Of a stretch of 64,000 nt of DNA, positions 25,078 through 33,799 are shown piece by piece. A model generated the notes under the pieces. The model searched no databases. It saw only the letters and a list, made by a program, of their open reading frames with translations, and had not been told where the DNA came from. The DNA comes from Sphingomonas sp. CL5.1 (GTDB lineage Bacteria; Pseudomonadota; Alphaproteobacteria; Sphingomonadales; Sphingomonadaceae): the NCBI RefSeq assembly GCF_013344685.1, contig NZ_CP050137.1, forward strand, positions 2,783,001-2,847,000. Direction: 5' to 3'. A program made the position numbers and the translations under genes. The first letter of the stretch is position 1. Every line of letters starts with the position of its first letter.

Positions 25078-26142
25078 ATGGAAAAAGTCCCCGCCAAGGC
25101 GACCGCGCGCGAAACGGCAGGTTTCACGCTGCTTCTCATCTCCGTCACGGCCGCGATGATCTGGTCGCTCTGGGCCTTTTCGGGGGCGATCCTGTGGGCG
25201 ATCGTGCTGGCGGTGGTGTTCAGCCCGCTCAAGGAGCGGGTCCAGCGCGCGATGCCGGGTAGGGAAGGGCTGGCGACCGCGATCACGCTGCTCATCATCG
25301 TGTGCGGCGTGCTGTTCCCGGTCAGCCTGCTCATCAACATGCTGATCGGCGAGGCGGCGGGGCTGGTCGCGCGGCTCCAGTCGAACCCGGCGGAGCTGCC
25401 GGCACTGTTCGACCGGGTCGTCCATGCGCTGCCGGACTGGGCGCAATCGTGGCTGCATCAATCCGGGTGGGACAATCTGTCGACGCTGGGCGACCGGCTC
25501 GCCGCCAATATCCAGACGCTGGCGCAGGCGCTGGGGGCGAAGGCGCTGTCGATCGGTGCCGATCTGCTCAGCTATCTCGTCGCGCTGCTGGTAGCGCTCT
25601 ACCTGATCTACGTCTTTCTGCGGCACGGGCGGATGCTGGTCGAGCGCGCGGGCGCGGTGATGCCGCTGGCGCCGCAACGGCGCGCGGTGCTGGCGCGCAA
25701 TTTCATCTCGGTGGTGCGCGCCACGGTGAAAGGATCGATCGTCGTCTCGGTGGCGCAGGGCACGGCGGGCGGGGTGATAATGTGGCTGCTCGGCGTGCCC
25801 AACGCCTTGCTGTGGGCGGTGGTGATGGCCTTCTCGTCATTGCTGCCGGCGGTGGGAACCGGGCTGGTATGGGTGCCGGCCTCGCTCTACCTGCTCGCGA
25901 CCGGCCATATCTGGCAGGGGATCGTGATGGCGCTGATGGGCGCCTTCGTGATCGGCACGATCGACAATGTGCTGCGCCCGATCCTCGTCGGGCGCGAGAC
26001 GCAGATGCCCGACGCGCTGGTGCTGCTGGTGACGCTGGGAGGATTGTCCGCATTCGGGTTCAACGGCCTCATCATCGGCCCGGTCATCGCCTCGCTGTTC
26101 CTCGCCACATGGGAAATGGTGCGCGAGGATCAGGGCGCGTAG
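25078..26142 (+). CDS. AI-2E-family transporter (PerM/TqsA type)
   Basis: 354 residues from the ATG at 25078. Seven or eight hydrophobic segments with a long loop after the third fit PF01594. The family includes TqsA and YdiK permeases and sodium/proton exporters, so the substrate is open. Typical are GTAGGVIMWLLGVPNALLWA, SSLLPAVGTGLVWVPA and IDNVLRPILVGRETQMPDAL near the C terminus. It is monocistronic and ends one base before the convergent LysR gene. The 176 bp between it and the divergent outer-membrane lipoprotein gene show no clear feature. Confidence 0.88.
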   Translation: MEKVPAKATARETAGFTLLLISVTAAMIWSLWAFSGAILWAIVLAVVFSPLKERVQRAMPGREGLATAITLLIIVCGVLFPVSLLINMLIGEAAGLVARLQSNPAELPALFDRVVHALPDWAQSWLHQSGWDNLSTLGDRLAANIQTLAQALGAKALSIGADLLSYLVALLVALYLIYVFLRHGRMLVERAGAVMPLAPQRRAVLARNFISVVRATVKGSIVVSVAQGTAGGVIMWLLGVPNALLWAVVMAFSSLLPAVGTGLVWVPASLYLLATGHIWQGIVMALMGAFVIGTIDNVLRPILVGRETQMPDALVLLVTLGGLSAFGFNGLIIGPVIASLFLATWEMVREDQGA

Positions 26143-27006
26143 TCAGGCCGAAGTCGTCTTGCTCCGGCGCGACAGCACCTCCGCCATATCCGCGACGAGC
26201 CGGCTGATCGGCCCGCTCGCTTCCCAGGCGTAGAGCGAGGCGGCCATCGGCTGCTCGTCGCCCAGCGCGCGGTGGATGCGGACCCGCCGCCCCAGTGTCG
26301 AGCGGCGCGGCAGGAGCGAGATGCCCATCCCCGCTTCGATCGCGACGAGGACGCCGGACAGGCTGCTGCCGGTGAAGGCGATATACCAGCGGCGCTGCTC
26401 CTGCTCGATCCGCGCGAACATCTCGTCGCGATAGAGGCCGCCCGGCGGGAAGGAGACGAGCGGGACCGGATCGGGCCATTGCCGCTCGACGACGGCGCTC
26501 TCGAACCACGCCATCGGCTCCGGGAAGGAGGCGCGGCAATCGGCGGCGGCCTCATGCTCCTTGACGACCACGATATCGAATTCGCCGTTGCGGTAGCGGC
26601 GTGTCAGTTCGCGGCTCAACCCGGTCGTCACATCCAGCCGCGTCTCGCGATGGGCTTCGGAGAAAGCGGCGAAGATCCGTGCCATGTCCGGCGTGACGAT
26701 ATCGTCCGGCACGCCGATGCGCACCGCCGTAGTGCCGGCCGGATCGGCGAGCAGGCCCGTCGCCTCGTCCTGCAACGCCAGGATGCGCCGGGCATAGCCG
26801 AGCAGGCGCTCGCCGGCGGGGGTGGGGAGGACCGGGCGCGCCGCGCGGTCGATCAGCGCATGGCCCACCGCCTGCTCCAGCCGGGCGAGCTGCTGGCTGA
26901 TCGTCGATTGCGTCATGTTGAGTCGCGCGGCCGCGCCGGTGAAGCTCTGCTGGTCGGCGATCGCGACGAAGGCGCGGAGCAGGCGGGGATCGAGCATCGG
27001 AGACAT
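26143..27006 (-). CDS. LysR-family transcriptional regulator
   Basis: 287 residues; the start may also be the ATG three codons in. The N-terminal winged helix (LLRAFVAIADQQSFTGAAAR, TQSTISQQLARLEQAVG) is followed by a periplasmic-binding-like effector domain (residues about 90-285). It diverges from the amidohydrolase operon over a 98-bp gap with a near-palindrome at 27011-27036, the usual arrangement for a LysR regulator of the adjacent operon. The effector is probably a substrate or intermediate of that operon. Confidence 0.93.
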   Translation of the reverse strand: MSPMLDPRLLRAFVAIADQQSFTGAAARLNMTQSTISQQLARLEQAVGHALIDRAARPVLPTPAGERLLGYARRILALQDEATGLLADPAGTTAVRIGVPDDIVTPDMARIFAAFSEAHRETRLDVTTGLSRELTRRYRNGEFDIVVVKEHEAAADCRASFPEPMAWFESAVVERQWPDPVPLVSFPPGGLYRDEMFARIEQEQRRWYIAFTGSSLSGVLVAIEAGMGISLLPRRSTLGRRVRIHRALGDEQPMAASLYAWEASGPISRLVADMAEVLSRRSKTTSA

Positions 27007-27010
27007 TCAC

Positions 27011-27036
27011 ATATTGGATGGAGTTCATCATAATAT
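27011..27036. promoter_or_regulatory. Candidate LysR operator
   Basis: ATATTGGATG-GAGTT-CATCATAATAT is a near-perfect inverted repeat: the ATATT/AATAT and GATG/CATC arms match, with one base of slippage. It is the only AT-rich dyad in the LysR/amidohydrolase gap. Confidence 0.5.
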
Positions 27037-27104
27037 CTTGTTTGCGCATGATATGGAACCGGCCGTACAAACGGCGCGGAAACGACCCTCCGCATTCGAG
27101 AAGG

Positions 27105-28565
27105 ATGATGTCCGTGAAACTGGCTCTTATCGCGCTTTCCGCCGCCGCGTCGTTGCTGCCGTTTCAGGCGATGGCGCAGCAGAAGGCCGACGTGCTGATC
27201 CGCCACGCGACCGTGGTGGATGTCGAGCACGCGCGGACCATTCCCGATCAGGCGGTGGCGACGGTGGGCGAGAAGATCGTCGCGGTCGGCAACGACGCGG
27301 AGGTCGCGAAGGCATGGGCCGCGACCCGGCAGGTGGAGGGGAAGGGGCGCTTCCTGATCCCCGGCTTGTGGGACATGCACATGCACTTCGGCGGCGGCCC
27401 GGAGCTGGCGGAGGAGAACAAGGCGCTGCTGCCGCTCTACGTCGCTTACGGCATCACCACGATCCGCGATTGCGCGGGCGACATGGCCTATGACGTGCTC
27501 GACTGGCGACAGCAGATCGCGGACGGCAAGCTGTTCGGTCCGCGCCTGCTCACCTCCGGCCCCAAGATCGAGGGGATCAAGCCGGTGTGGAAGGGCACGC
27601 TGGAAACCGGCTCCGAGGCCGATGTCGATGCGGCGGTGGCGAAGCTGGTCGCGCTGAAGGTCGATTTCGTCAAGATCACCGACAGCACGCTGAAGCCGGA
27701 ATTGTTCCTCTATGCCGTGCGCAAGGTGCGCGCGGCCGGGCTGCGTGCCTCGGGGCATATCCCGATGGCGCTGACGGTGGGGCAGGCGGTGGACGCCGGG
27801 ATCAGCTCGATCGAGCATCTCAGCTACGCCTATAAGGCCGGCGTGAAGGACGAGGCGCGGATCGCGGCCGATTTCGGTGCCGCCCGTATCGATCGCGCGC
27901 AGGCGCAGGCCGAGCTTGCCGCGGGCTTCGATCCGGCGACCGCGATGGCCTCCTATGCGAAGCTGCGCGACCGCAACGTGTTCGTGACGCCGACGCTCAA
28001 TATCGAGCGGACGCTTGCCTATCTCGACAGCGACGATCATTCGAAGGACGCTTTTCTCGCCTATATCGGGCCGGGTATCCGCAAGACCTATCAATGGCGC
28101 ATCGACCGCGCCGCCAAGGCGACGCCGGCCGAGATCGCGGCGCGGCACGAGCAATATCGGAAGACGGCGGCGGTGATGCCGCTGCTGGAGAAGGCGGGCG
28201 TGACGATCATGGCCGGCACCGACGCCGGCTTCCTCAATTCGTTCGATTATCCCGCGCTGGCGCTGCATCAGGAGCTGGCGCTCTATGTGAAGAACGGGTT
28301 GACTCCGGCGGAGGCGCTCTCCGCCGCGACGCGCGCCGGGCCGAAGTGGTTCGGTGTGCTTGACCGCTACGGGGCGGTGGAGACGGGCAAGCAGGCCGAT
28401 CTCGTGCTGCTCGACCGCAACCCGCTGGAGGACATCACCGCGACGCAGAGCATCGACACGGTGATCCTGCGCGGCACGGTGGAGGATCGCGCGACGCTCG
28501 ACCGGCTGCTGGCCGAGGTGAAGGCGAAGGTTGCGAAGTGGGACGCGGAAGCGGCGAAGAAGTGA
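27105..28565 (+). CDS. Secreted amidohydrolase (imidazolonepropionase/prolidase-like)
   Basis: About 486 residues; the two adjacent ATGs at 27105/27108 and a GTG at 27114 all lie close to AGAAGG. A signal peptide (LALIALSAAASLLPFQAMAQ) places it in the periplasm. It is a TIM-barrel metal hydrolase of the amidohydrolase superfamily with HxH in WDMHMHFGG, Lys in DFVKITDS, His in SGHIPM and SIEHLSY, and the catalytic Asp in MAGTDAGF. Members of this secreted group hydrolyse dipeptides or cyclic amides. It is the first gene of an operon with a deaminase, an MFS carrier and a DUF2520 protein. The next start overlaps its stop. Confidence 0.9.
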   Translation: MMSVKLALIALSAAASLLPFQAMAQQKADVLIRHATVVDVEHARTIPDQAVATVGEKIVAVGNDAEVAKAWAATRQVEGKGRFLIPGLWDMHMHFGGGPELAEENKALLPLYVAYGITTIRDCAGDMAYDVLDWRQQIADGKLFGPRLLTSGPKIEGIKPVWKGTLETGSEADVDAAVAKLVALKVDFVKITDSTLKPELFLYAVRKVRAAGLRASGHIPMALTVGQAVDAGISSIEHLSYAYKAGVKDEARIAADFGAARIDRAQAQAELAAGFDPATAMASYAKLRDRNVFVTPTLNIERTLAYLDSDDHSKDAFLAYIGPGIRKTYQWRIDRAAKATPAEIAARHEQYRKTAAVMPLLEKAGVTIMAGTDAGFLNSFDYPALALHQELALYVKNGLTPAEALSAATRAGPKWFGVLDRYGAVETGKQADLVLLDRNPLEDITATQSIDTVILRGTVEDRATLDRLLAEVKAKVAKWDAEAAKK

Positions 28566-29035
28566 CGGCTGCCGACGACGAACGTTTCCTGCGCGCCGCG
28601 ATCGATCTGGCGCGTGAGAATGTCGCGCACGGCGGGCGGCCGTTCGGCGCATTGGTGGTGAAGAACGGCGCGGTGATCGCGACCGGCGTCAACGAGATCA
28701 TCGCCACTCATGATCCCACCGCCCATGCCGAACTGGGCGCGATCCGCGCGGCGAGCCGGAAGCTCGGCTCGCCGGACCTGTCGGGGTGCGTCGTCTATGC
28801 CAGCGGCCAGCCTTGCCCGATGTGCATGGCGGCGATGCGGATGGCAGGGGTCGTGGCGGTCGCCTTCGCCTGCTCGAACGCCGACGGCGAGCCGTTTGGC
28901 CTGTCGACCGAGGCGCTGCGCCGCGAATTGGCGCTGCCCTTCGCCAAACAGTCGATGGCGATCCGCCACGTCCCGATCGCCGGCGCGTCCGGCGTCTATG
29001 CCGAATGGCGAGGCCGGCAACGGCATCCGGCATGA
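28562..29035 (+). CDS. Nucleoside/guanine deaminase-like protein
   Basis: 157 residues from the GTG at 28562, which overlaps the amidohydrolase stop. It belongs to the zinc-dependent cytidine deaminase superfamily: HAE in DPTAHAELGAIR and PCPMC in SGQPCPMCMAAM give the three zinc ligands and the catalytic Glu. Overall shape (RPFGALVVKNG ... GVNEI) resembles guanine deaminase GuaD and tRNA adenosine deaminase-like proteins. It has no signal peptide, so it acts in the cytoplasm. The operon context suggests deamination of an imported heterocycle or purine. Confidence 0.9.
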   Translation: MTAADDERFLRAAIDLARENVAHGGRPFGALVVKNGAVIATGVNEIIATHDPTAHAELGAIRAASRKLGSPDLSGCVVYASGQPCPMCMAAMRMAGVVAVAFACSNADGEPFGLSTEALRRELALPFAKQSMAIRHVPIAGASGVYAEWRGRQRHPA

Positions 29036-30249
29036 CCGCCCGCGCCGACCGCATGGCATCCGGCGCGCCGGCGATGCTGGGGCTGGTCGTGCTGGTCGGC
29101 CTCAACCTGCGTCCGTTCCTCACCGCGACCGGGCCGCTCGCCCCCGCGATCCGCGCCAGCACCGGCATGACGCTCCAGGGCATGTCGCTGCTGACGCTCA
29201 TGCCGATGCTGCTGATGGGGCTGTGCGCCTTCGCCGGGCCGGCGGTGCAGGCGGCGGTCGGCGCGCGCGGCGCTATGGCCTGGGCGCTGCTGCTGCTCGC
29301 GTCGGGATCGCTGCTGCGGCTGTGGACGTCGGACGGGACGGGATTGGTCGGTACGGCGGCGTTGCTCGGGCTGGGTGTCGCGGTGGTGCAGGCGGTGTTC
29401 CCGGCGGTGCTCAAGCATCATTTCCCGAGACAGCTCGCGGTCGCGACCGGTCTTTATTCCGCGATGCTGATGGGTGGCGGCGCGCTCGGCGCGCGGCTGG
29501 CCCCGGTCATCGCGAGCGCGGCGGGGGACTGGCATGCCGGGCTGGCGTGGCTGGCGCTGCCCGCGCTGGCGGCGGCGGTCGCGGCGATGCGCATCTTGCC
29601 GGCGGCCGAACGTAGCGAGGCTGTGTCCGCGATCTCGGCGCGCGCCTTGCTGCGGCGGCCGCGCACATGGCTGCTGATGGTGAGCTTCGGGCTTATCAAC
29701 GGCGGTTATTCCTCGATCATCGCATGGCTGCCGCCCTTCTATCAGGAGCGCGGCTGGAGTCCGGCGGCAAGTGGCGGGTTGCTCGCGCTGATGGCGCTCA
29801 GCCAGGCGACGGCGGCGCTTCTCTGCCCGGTGCTCGCGCGGCGCGGGCGGGATCGGCGCGGGTGGCTGTGGCTGACCATGGCGCTTCAGGCGATAGGTTT
29901 CGCCGGGCTGGTCGCGATGCCGGATTTCCTTCCGTCGCTATGGGCGATGACGGTCGGCGCGGGGCTGGGCGGCTGTTTCGCGCTGACGATGCTGGTCGCG
30001 CTCGATCACCTTCCCGATCCCGCGCGGGCGGGAGCGCTCGCCGCGTTGATGCAGGGCGGCGGTTTCCCCCTCGCCGCGATCGCGCCGTGGGTGGTGGCGT
30101 TGCTGCACGAAAGTACCGGCGGCTTCCGCGCCGGCTGGGCGATGCATCTCGCGAGCGTCGCCTTCGTCGCGTGCCTGACGATCCGCTTGGCGCCGCGCTC
30201 TTACGGCCCGGCGCTGGCGATCGTAGCGGAGCGGCCGTCGCCGCGCTAA
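29032..30249 (+). CDS. CynX/NimT-type MFS transporter
   Basis: 405 residues; the ATG overlaps the deaminase stop (ATGA). Twelve hydrophobic segments are visible. The first loop GLNLRPFLTATGPLAPAIR is characteristic of the CynX/NimT (cyanate/2-nitroimidazole) branch of the major facilitator superfamily. SYSSII-type TM7 residues (INGGYSSIIAWLPPFYQERG) also fit. The direction of transport is unknown. It could bring in the substrate of the deaminase or expel an analogue. Confidence 0.88.
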   Translation: MTARADRMASGAPAMLGLVVLVGLNLRPFLTATGPLAPAIRASTGMTLQGMSLLTLMPMLLMGLCAFAGPAVQAAVGARGAMAWALLLLASGSLLRLWTSDGTGLVGTAALLGLGVAVVQAVFPAVLKHHFPRQLAVATGLYSAMLMGGGALGARLAPVIASAAGDWHAGLAWLALPALAAAVAAMRILPAAERSEAVSAISARALLRRPRTWLLMVSFGLINGGYSSIIAWLPPFYQERGWSPAASGGLLALMALSQATAALLCPVLARRGRDRRGWLWLTMALQAIGFAGLVAMPDFLPSLWAMTVGAGLGGCFALTMLVALDHLPDPARAGALAALMQGGGFPLAAIAPWVVALLHESTGGFRAGWAMHLASVAFVACLTIRLAPRSYGPALAIVAERPSPR

Positions 30250-30258
30250 ACGCGCCGC

Positions 30259-31143
30259 ATGACGGTGTATTGCCAGATCGGCGTGGTCGGCTCGGGCCGG
30301 GTCGCCAGCGCGCTCGGGCTCGCGCTCGGCCCGCATTCGGCGGCGCCCCCGCTGCTCCACGCCCGCTCGCCGGAGCGGCTGCGCGCCGCCGTCGCGTCGA
30401 TCGGGCGGGCGAGCGCGGCGTCGGGATATGAGGCGCTGGCCGATGCCTGCGACCTCGTCGTCATCGCGGTATCCGACGATGCGATCGAACCGGTCGTCGC
30501 GGCTATCGCGCGGGCGATGCCGGTCGGCCGGGCGCCGTTCGTCTTCCACGTCAGTGGCCGCAGCGGCGCGGCGATCCTCGATCCGCTGCGGGCGAAGGGC
30601 GCGCGGACCGCCGCGATCCATCCGGTGATGACCTTCACCGGCGACCCTGCAAGTGAGGTGCGTCGCATGGCCGGCGCGCGCTTCGCGATCACCGGATCGA
30701 GCGGGGAGGCGCTGGCGGAGGCGCACGCGCTGGTGCGCCTTCTCGGCGGCGTCGCGGTGGAGATCGCGGAGGACCGCCGCCCGCTCTATCACGCCGCGCT
30801 GAGCCATGCCGCCAATCACCTCGTCACCCTGTTGAGCGGATCGGCGCGCGTGCTGGAGGCCGCGGGAGCGGACGATCCCTATGGCCTGCTCGCCCCCTTG
30901 GTCAGGGCGGCATTGGAGAACAGCCTCACGCACGGCTTCGCGGCGCTGTCCGGCCCGCTGCTGCGCGGCGACGACGAGACGGTTCGCGGCCATCTGCGCG
31001 CGCTGGGCGACTATTGCGCGGAGGTGCTGCCGGCCTATCGCGCGATGGCGCTCGCCACGCTCGATGAGCTCGAGCGCGCGGGAATCAGGCCACCGTCATC
31101 GCCGTTGCGCACGGACCTGGCGGCTCACGACCCGACGCCGTGA
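30259..31143 (+). CDS. Rossmann-fold DUF2520 oxidoreductase-like protein
   Basis: 294 residues, nine bases after the MFS gene. The N-terminal dinucleotide fold has GVVGSGRVASALGLALG. The C-terminal helical DUF2520 domain holds the HAALSHAANHLVTLLSGSA segment. The family is distantly related to 2-dehydropantoate reductase and NADP-dependent oxidoreductases; no reaction is firmly established. It closes the operon and overlaps the convergent flavin oxidase gene by 19 bases. Confidence 0.85.
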   Translation: MTVYCQIGVVGSGRVASALGLALGPHSAAPPLLHARSPERLRAAVASIGRASAASGYEALADACDLVVIAVSDDAIEPVVAAIARAMPVGRAPFVFHVSGRSGAAILDPLRAKGARTAAIHPVMTFTGDPASEVRRMAGARFAITGSSGEALAEAHALVRLLGGVAVEIAEDRRPLYHAALSHAANHLVTLLSGSARVLEAAGADDPYGLLAPLVRAALENSLTHGFAALSGPLLRGDDETVRGHLRALGDYCAEVLPAYRAMALATLDELERAGIRPPSSPLRTDLAAHDPTP

Positions 31144-32879
31144 TGTACGCGGAACAGGTTGTTGGGGTCGTACCGTCGCTTGATCGCGAGCAGACGCGGG
31201 TAGTTCGTGCCCCAGAAAGCCTCGCTCCAGCGCGGGTGGAAATAGTCCGTCTCCGAGACATAGGAGGCGGGCGGGCCGCTGATCGCCTCCAGCGGCGCGA
31301 AGGCCGCCTTCATCGCGGCGGCGTCGCTGCGCCCGGCGGCCACGTCGGGCTCGTGCCCCGCCACGCCGGGATAGGCCGGCGCTTCCCCGCCCGCGACGAT
31401 CGCCAGTGCGAAGGCGTCGAGCAGACGCGGGTTGGTCGATGTGCCGGCGCATGCGGCGCGCACGTCCGGCGTCGCGCCCGCGATCCCCTTGTTGAAGTGC
31501 AGCGTGAAGTCCCAATGCGCCGCCGCTTCGACCAGCGCCGCGACCAGCCGGTCGCTGTTCGCCGGCGCGAGCAGCGAAGCGGGCAGCCATGTCGAATGAT
31601 AGCCGTGGATTACCCAGCCGGCCTCGTCGCCGTTCTGCGCCCAGAAGGCGTCGCGTGGGCGGGCGCCGGGGCGGTCGTCGTGGCGGATCACGCCGGGTAG
31701 CGTTCGGAGGAAATCCGGGTCCCACATATGCTGCGCCGGGAAGGCGGCGATCATCGGCTGGCCGACCGTATAATCCTGCGACCGCGCGCGGAGATGCGCG
31801 AGAAGCGGCTGCCATGTCGCTTCCGCCTGTGCCTGGCTCAGCCCGGAGAACAGCATCCGCACTGAAAGCCGCCGCCCCCGGAAGCCGATCTGCTCGCCCC
31901 ATGCCGGGTTGAACAGCGACGAGCGGTAAAGCTCCACCACCCGCGCCACCAGATCGCGCCACGCGACGTCGGACGATGCGGTGACATCGAATATCACCGC
32001 GCCGAACGTCGCCGGCAGGTCGTGGGTGCGCAGCGTCATGCGCGTGACCACGCCGAAACTTCCCCCGCCGCCACCCTTCAGCGCCCAAAAGAGATCGGCG
32101 TCGCGATGCGCGTTGACGACGCGGATGCGGCCGTCGGCGGTGACCACCTCCGCCTCGATCAGCCCGGCCGCGCCGGTGCCGTAGCGTTTGGAGAAGCTGC
32201 CGAAGCCGCCGCCCTGCACCAGGCCGGCGACGCCCACCGTCATGCAGCCGCCGCCCTGTACGTAGCGCCCGCCGCGCGTCGTCACCGCGTCATAGGCGCG
32301 GCCCCAGATCACGCCCGCGCCGAGCGAGACGGCGGCCTGCGATGTGGTGCCGGCGGGCGCGCCTTCGGCCACGAAGGCGTCGTGCAGCTCGATCGCATCC
32401 ATCCGCCGCGTCCAGACGAGTAGCGAGTCCGGCGCGTTCGAGCCGCCGATATAGCTGTGCCCGCCGCCCTTCACGACGAGCCGCGTGCCGGTGCGCCGCG
32501 CGAAATCGACGGCGGCGGCGACATCGGCGGCGGAGGTGGCGGCCAGCACATAGGCGCTCGGCCGCGAGGTCCAGCCGTCGGTCCAGCCAAGCGTCTGCGT
32601 CAGCGCGGGGTCGTCGCCGATGAAATAGGGGTTGCGCAGGTTGCGGAACAATTCGGCGGTCGCCGGATCGCCGGGCCGCGAGCGCGCCTCCACCAGCGGC
32701 GAGCGGACGGGGAGCAGCCGGCCCGGAACCTCCCGCGCGAGCCGCTCCCATTGTGCCGGGGCCGGCAAGGTCGCGGGCAGCATCGCGTTCAGCCCGCGCG
32801 CCGGCCCCGTTGCCGCGATGCCGAGCGATGCGCCGATCAGCGCGCGGCGGTTCAATCCATGATCGAGAAGGCTGTCCAT
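31125..32879 (-). CDS. FAD-linked oxidoreductase with BBE domain, Tat-type export signal
   Basis: 584 residues. This is a VAO/berberine-bridge-type flavoprotein: the FAD_binding_4 domain (about 110-290) and a C-terminal BBE motif (KRRYDPNNLFRVHHGVG). Two covalent flavin anchors are predicted, His in VVKGGGHSYIGGSN and Cys in VQGGGCMTVGVAG. Such bicovalent enzymes oxidise sugars or secondary metabolites and give hydrogen peroxide. The N terminus (LNRRALIGASLGIAATGPARG) resembles a twin-arginine signal, so it probably works in the periplasm. It diverges from the LytTR gene by 65 bp. Confidence 0.9.
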   Translation of the reverse strand: MDSLLDHGLNRRALIGASLGIAATGPARGLNAMLPATLPAPAQWERLAREVPGRLLPVRSPLVEARSRPGDPATAELFRNLRNPYFIGDDPALTQTLGWTDGWTSRPSAYVLAATSAADVAAAVDFARRTGTRLVVKGGGHSYIGGSNAPDSLLVWTRRMDAIELHDAFVAEGAPAGTTSQAAVSLGAGVIWGRAYDAVTTRGGRYVQGGGCMTVGVAGLVQGGGFGSFSKRYGTGAAGLIEAEVVTADGRIRVVNAHRDADLFWALKGGGGGSFGVVTRMTLRTHDLPATFGAVIFDVTASSDVAWRDLVARVVELYRSSLFNPAWGEQIGFRGRRLSVRMLFSGLSQAQAEATWQPLLAHLRARSQDYTVGQPMIAAFPAQHMWDPDFLRTLPGVIRHDDRPGARPRDAFWAQNGDEAGWVIHGYHSTWLPASLLAPANSDRLVAALVEAAAHWDFTLHFNKGIAGATPDVRAACAGTSTNPRLLDAFALAIVAGGEAPAYPGVAGHEPDVAAGRSDAAAMKAAFAPLEAISGPPASYVSETDYFHPRWSEAFWGTNYPRLLAIKRRYDPNNLFRVHHGVGS

Positions 32880-32944
32880 CTGCCGGTCCCTTATTTGCGT
32901 CCGGGCATCTTCCGGTCGCGAGGTCGCCGCGCCATAGAGGCGGG

Positions 32945-33799
32945 ATGGCCGGGGACGCGGATGGTATGAGCGGCGATCGTGGTGGTGCGTCCGGCGTTCC
33001 CGTGGGGACGAGCGGCGTGCCCGCCTTCGGCTACGCCGCCGCTGCGATCGGCACGTTCCTCGTCACCAGCATGAACGTCTGGTCCGGGCTGGACGGCCGG
33101 CATGGCGACGACTGGCGGATCGCGGTCTATGAATATACCAGTACCGCCGTCATCTTCGCGCTGCTCTGGCCGCTCGGCCGGCTTGTCCGTCGCGTGCTGG
33201 AAGACTGGCCGACACGGCGGGGGAGGGCGGCCGCGCTGCTCCTGGCGGGATTGCCGGCGTTCGCGCTGGCGCATGTCTGGGGCTTCGTCGCGCTGCGCAC
33301 GGCGATCTTCGCCGCCTTCGGCATGCGCTACGACTTCGACGGCGCGAGGGGATGGGCCTTCGAATTACCCAAGGAGATCGCGGTCTATGCGATCCTCATC
33401 ATGGTGCTTGGCGCGACGGCGGTGCTGGCGCGCCGGCCGTCGGTGACCCAAGCGCCGGCCGATACCGACCGTCGGCTCGTGCTGCGCGAGGGCGGGCGCG
33501 TGATCCATGTCCGCCCGGCGGAGGTCGCGGCGGTCTCCTCGGCGGGAAATTACGTCGAATATCATCTGGTCGACGGCCGGAAGCCCCTCGTCCGGGGAAC
33601 GCTCTCCGCATGCGCAGCGGAGCTGGACGCCGCCGGCTTCGTACGGAGTCACCGCTCGTGGCTGGTCAACATCCGGCTGATCGAGGAAATCGAACCTGCC
33701 GGCAGCGGTGACCGCCGCCTGTTCCTGTCGGGCGGCGTGGAAGCCCCGCTCTCGCGCCGCTTCGCCGATGGTTTCGATGCGGCGCTGACGATTCAATAG
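32945..33799 (+). CDS. Membrane-anchored LytTR-family transcriptional regulator
   Basis: 284 residues from the ATG at 32945 after GAGGCGGG. The first 170 residues contain four hydrophobic segments. The last hundred form a LytTR DNA-binding domain (VIHVRPAEVAAVSSAGNYVE ... FVRSHRSWLVNI). The combination is a one-component membrane regulator without a receiver. It may control the divergent FAD oxidase gene. The 3' end overlaps the convergent acyl-CoA dehydrogenase by seven bases. Confidence 0.88.
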   Translation: MAGDADGMSGDRGGASGVPVGTSGVPAFGYAAAAIGTFLVTSMNVWSGLDGRHGDDWRIAVYEYTSTAVIFALLWPLGRLVRRVLEDWPTRRGRAAALLLAGLPAFALAHVWGFVALRTAIFAAFGMRYDFDGARGWAFELPKEIAVYAILIMVLGATAVLARRPSVTQAPADTDRRLVLREGGRVIHVRPAEVAAVSSAGNYVEYHLVDGRKPLVRGTLSACAAELDAAGFVRSHRSWLVNIRLIEEIEPAGSGDRRLFLSGGVEAPLSRRFADGFDAALTIQ

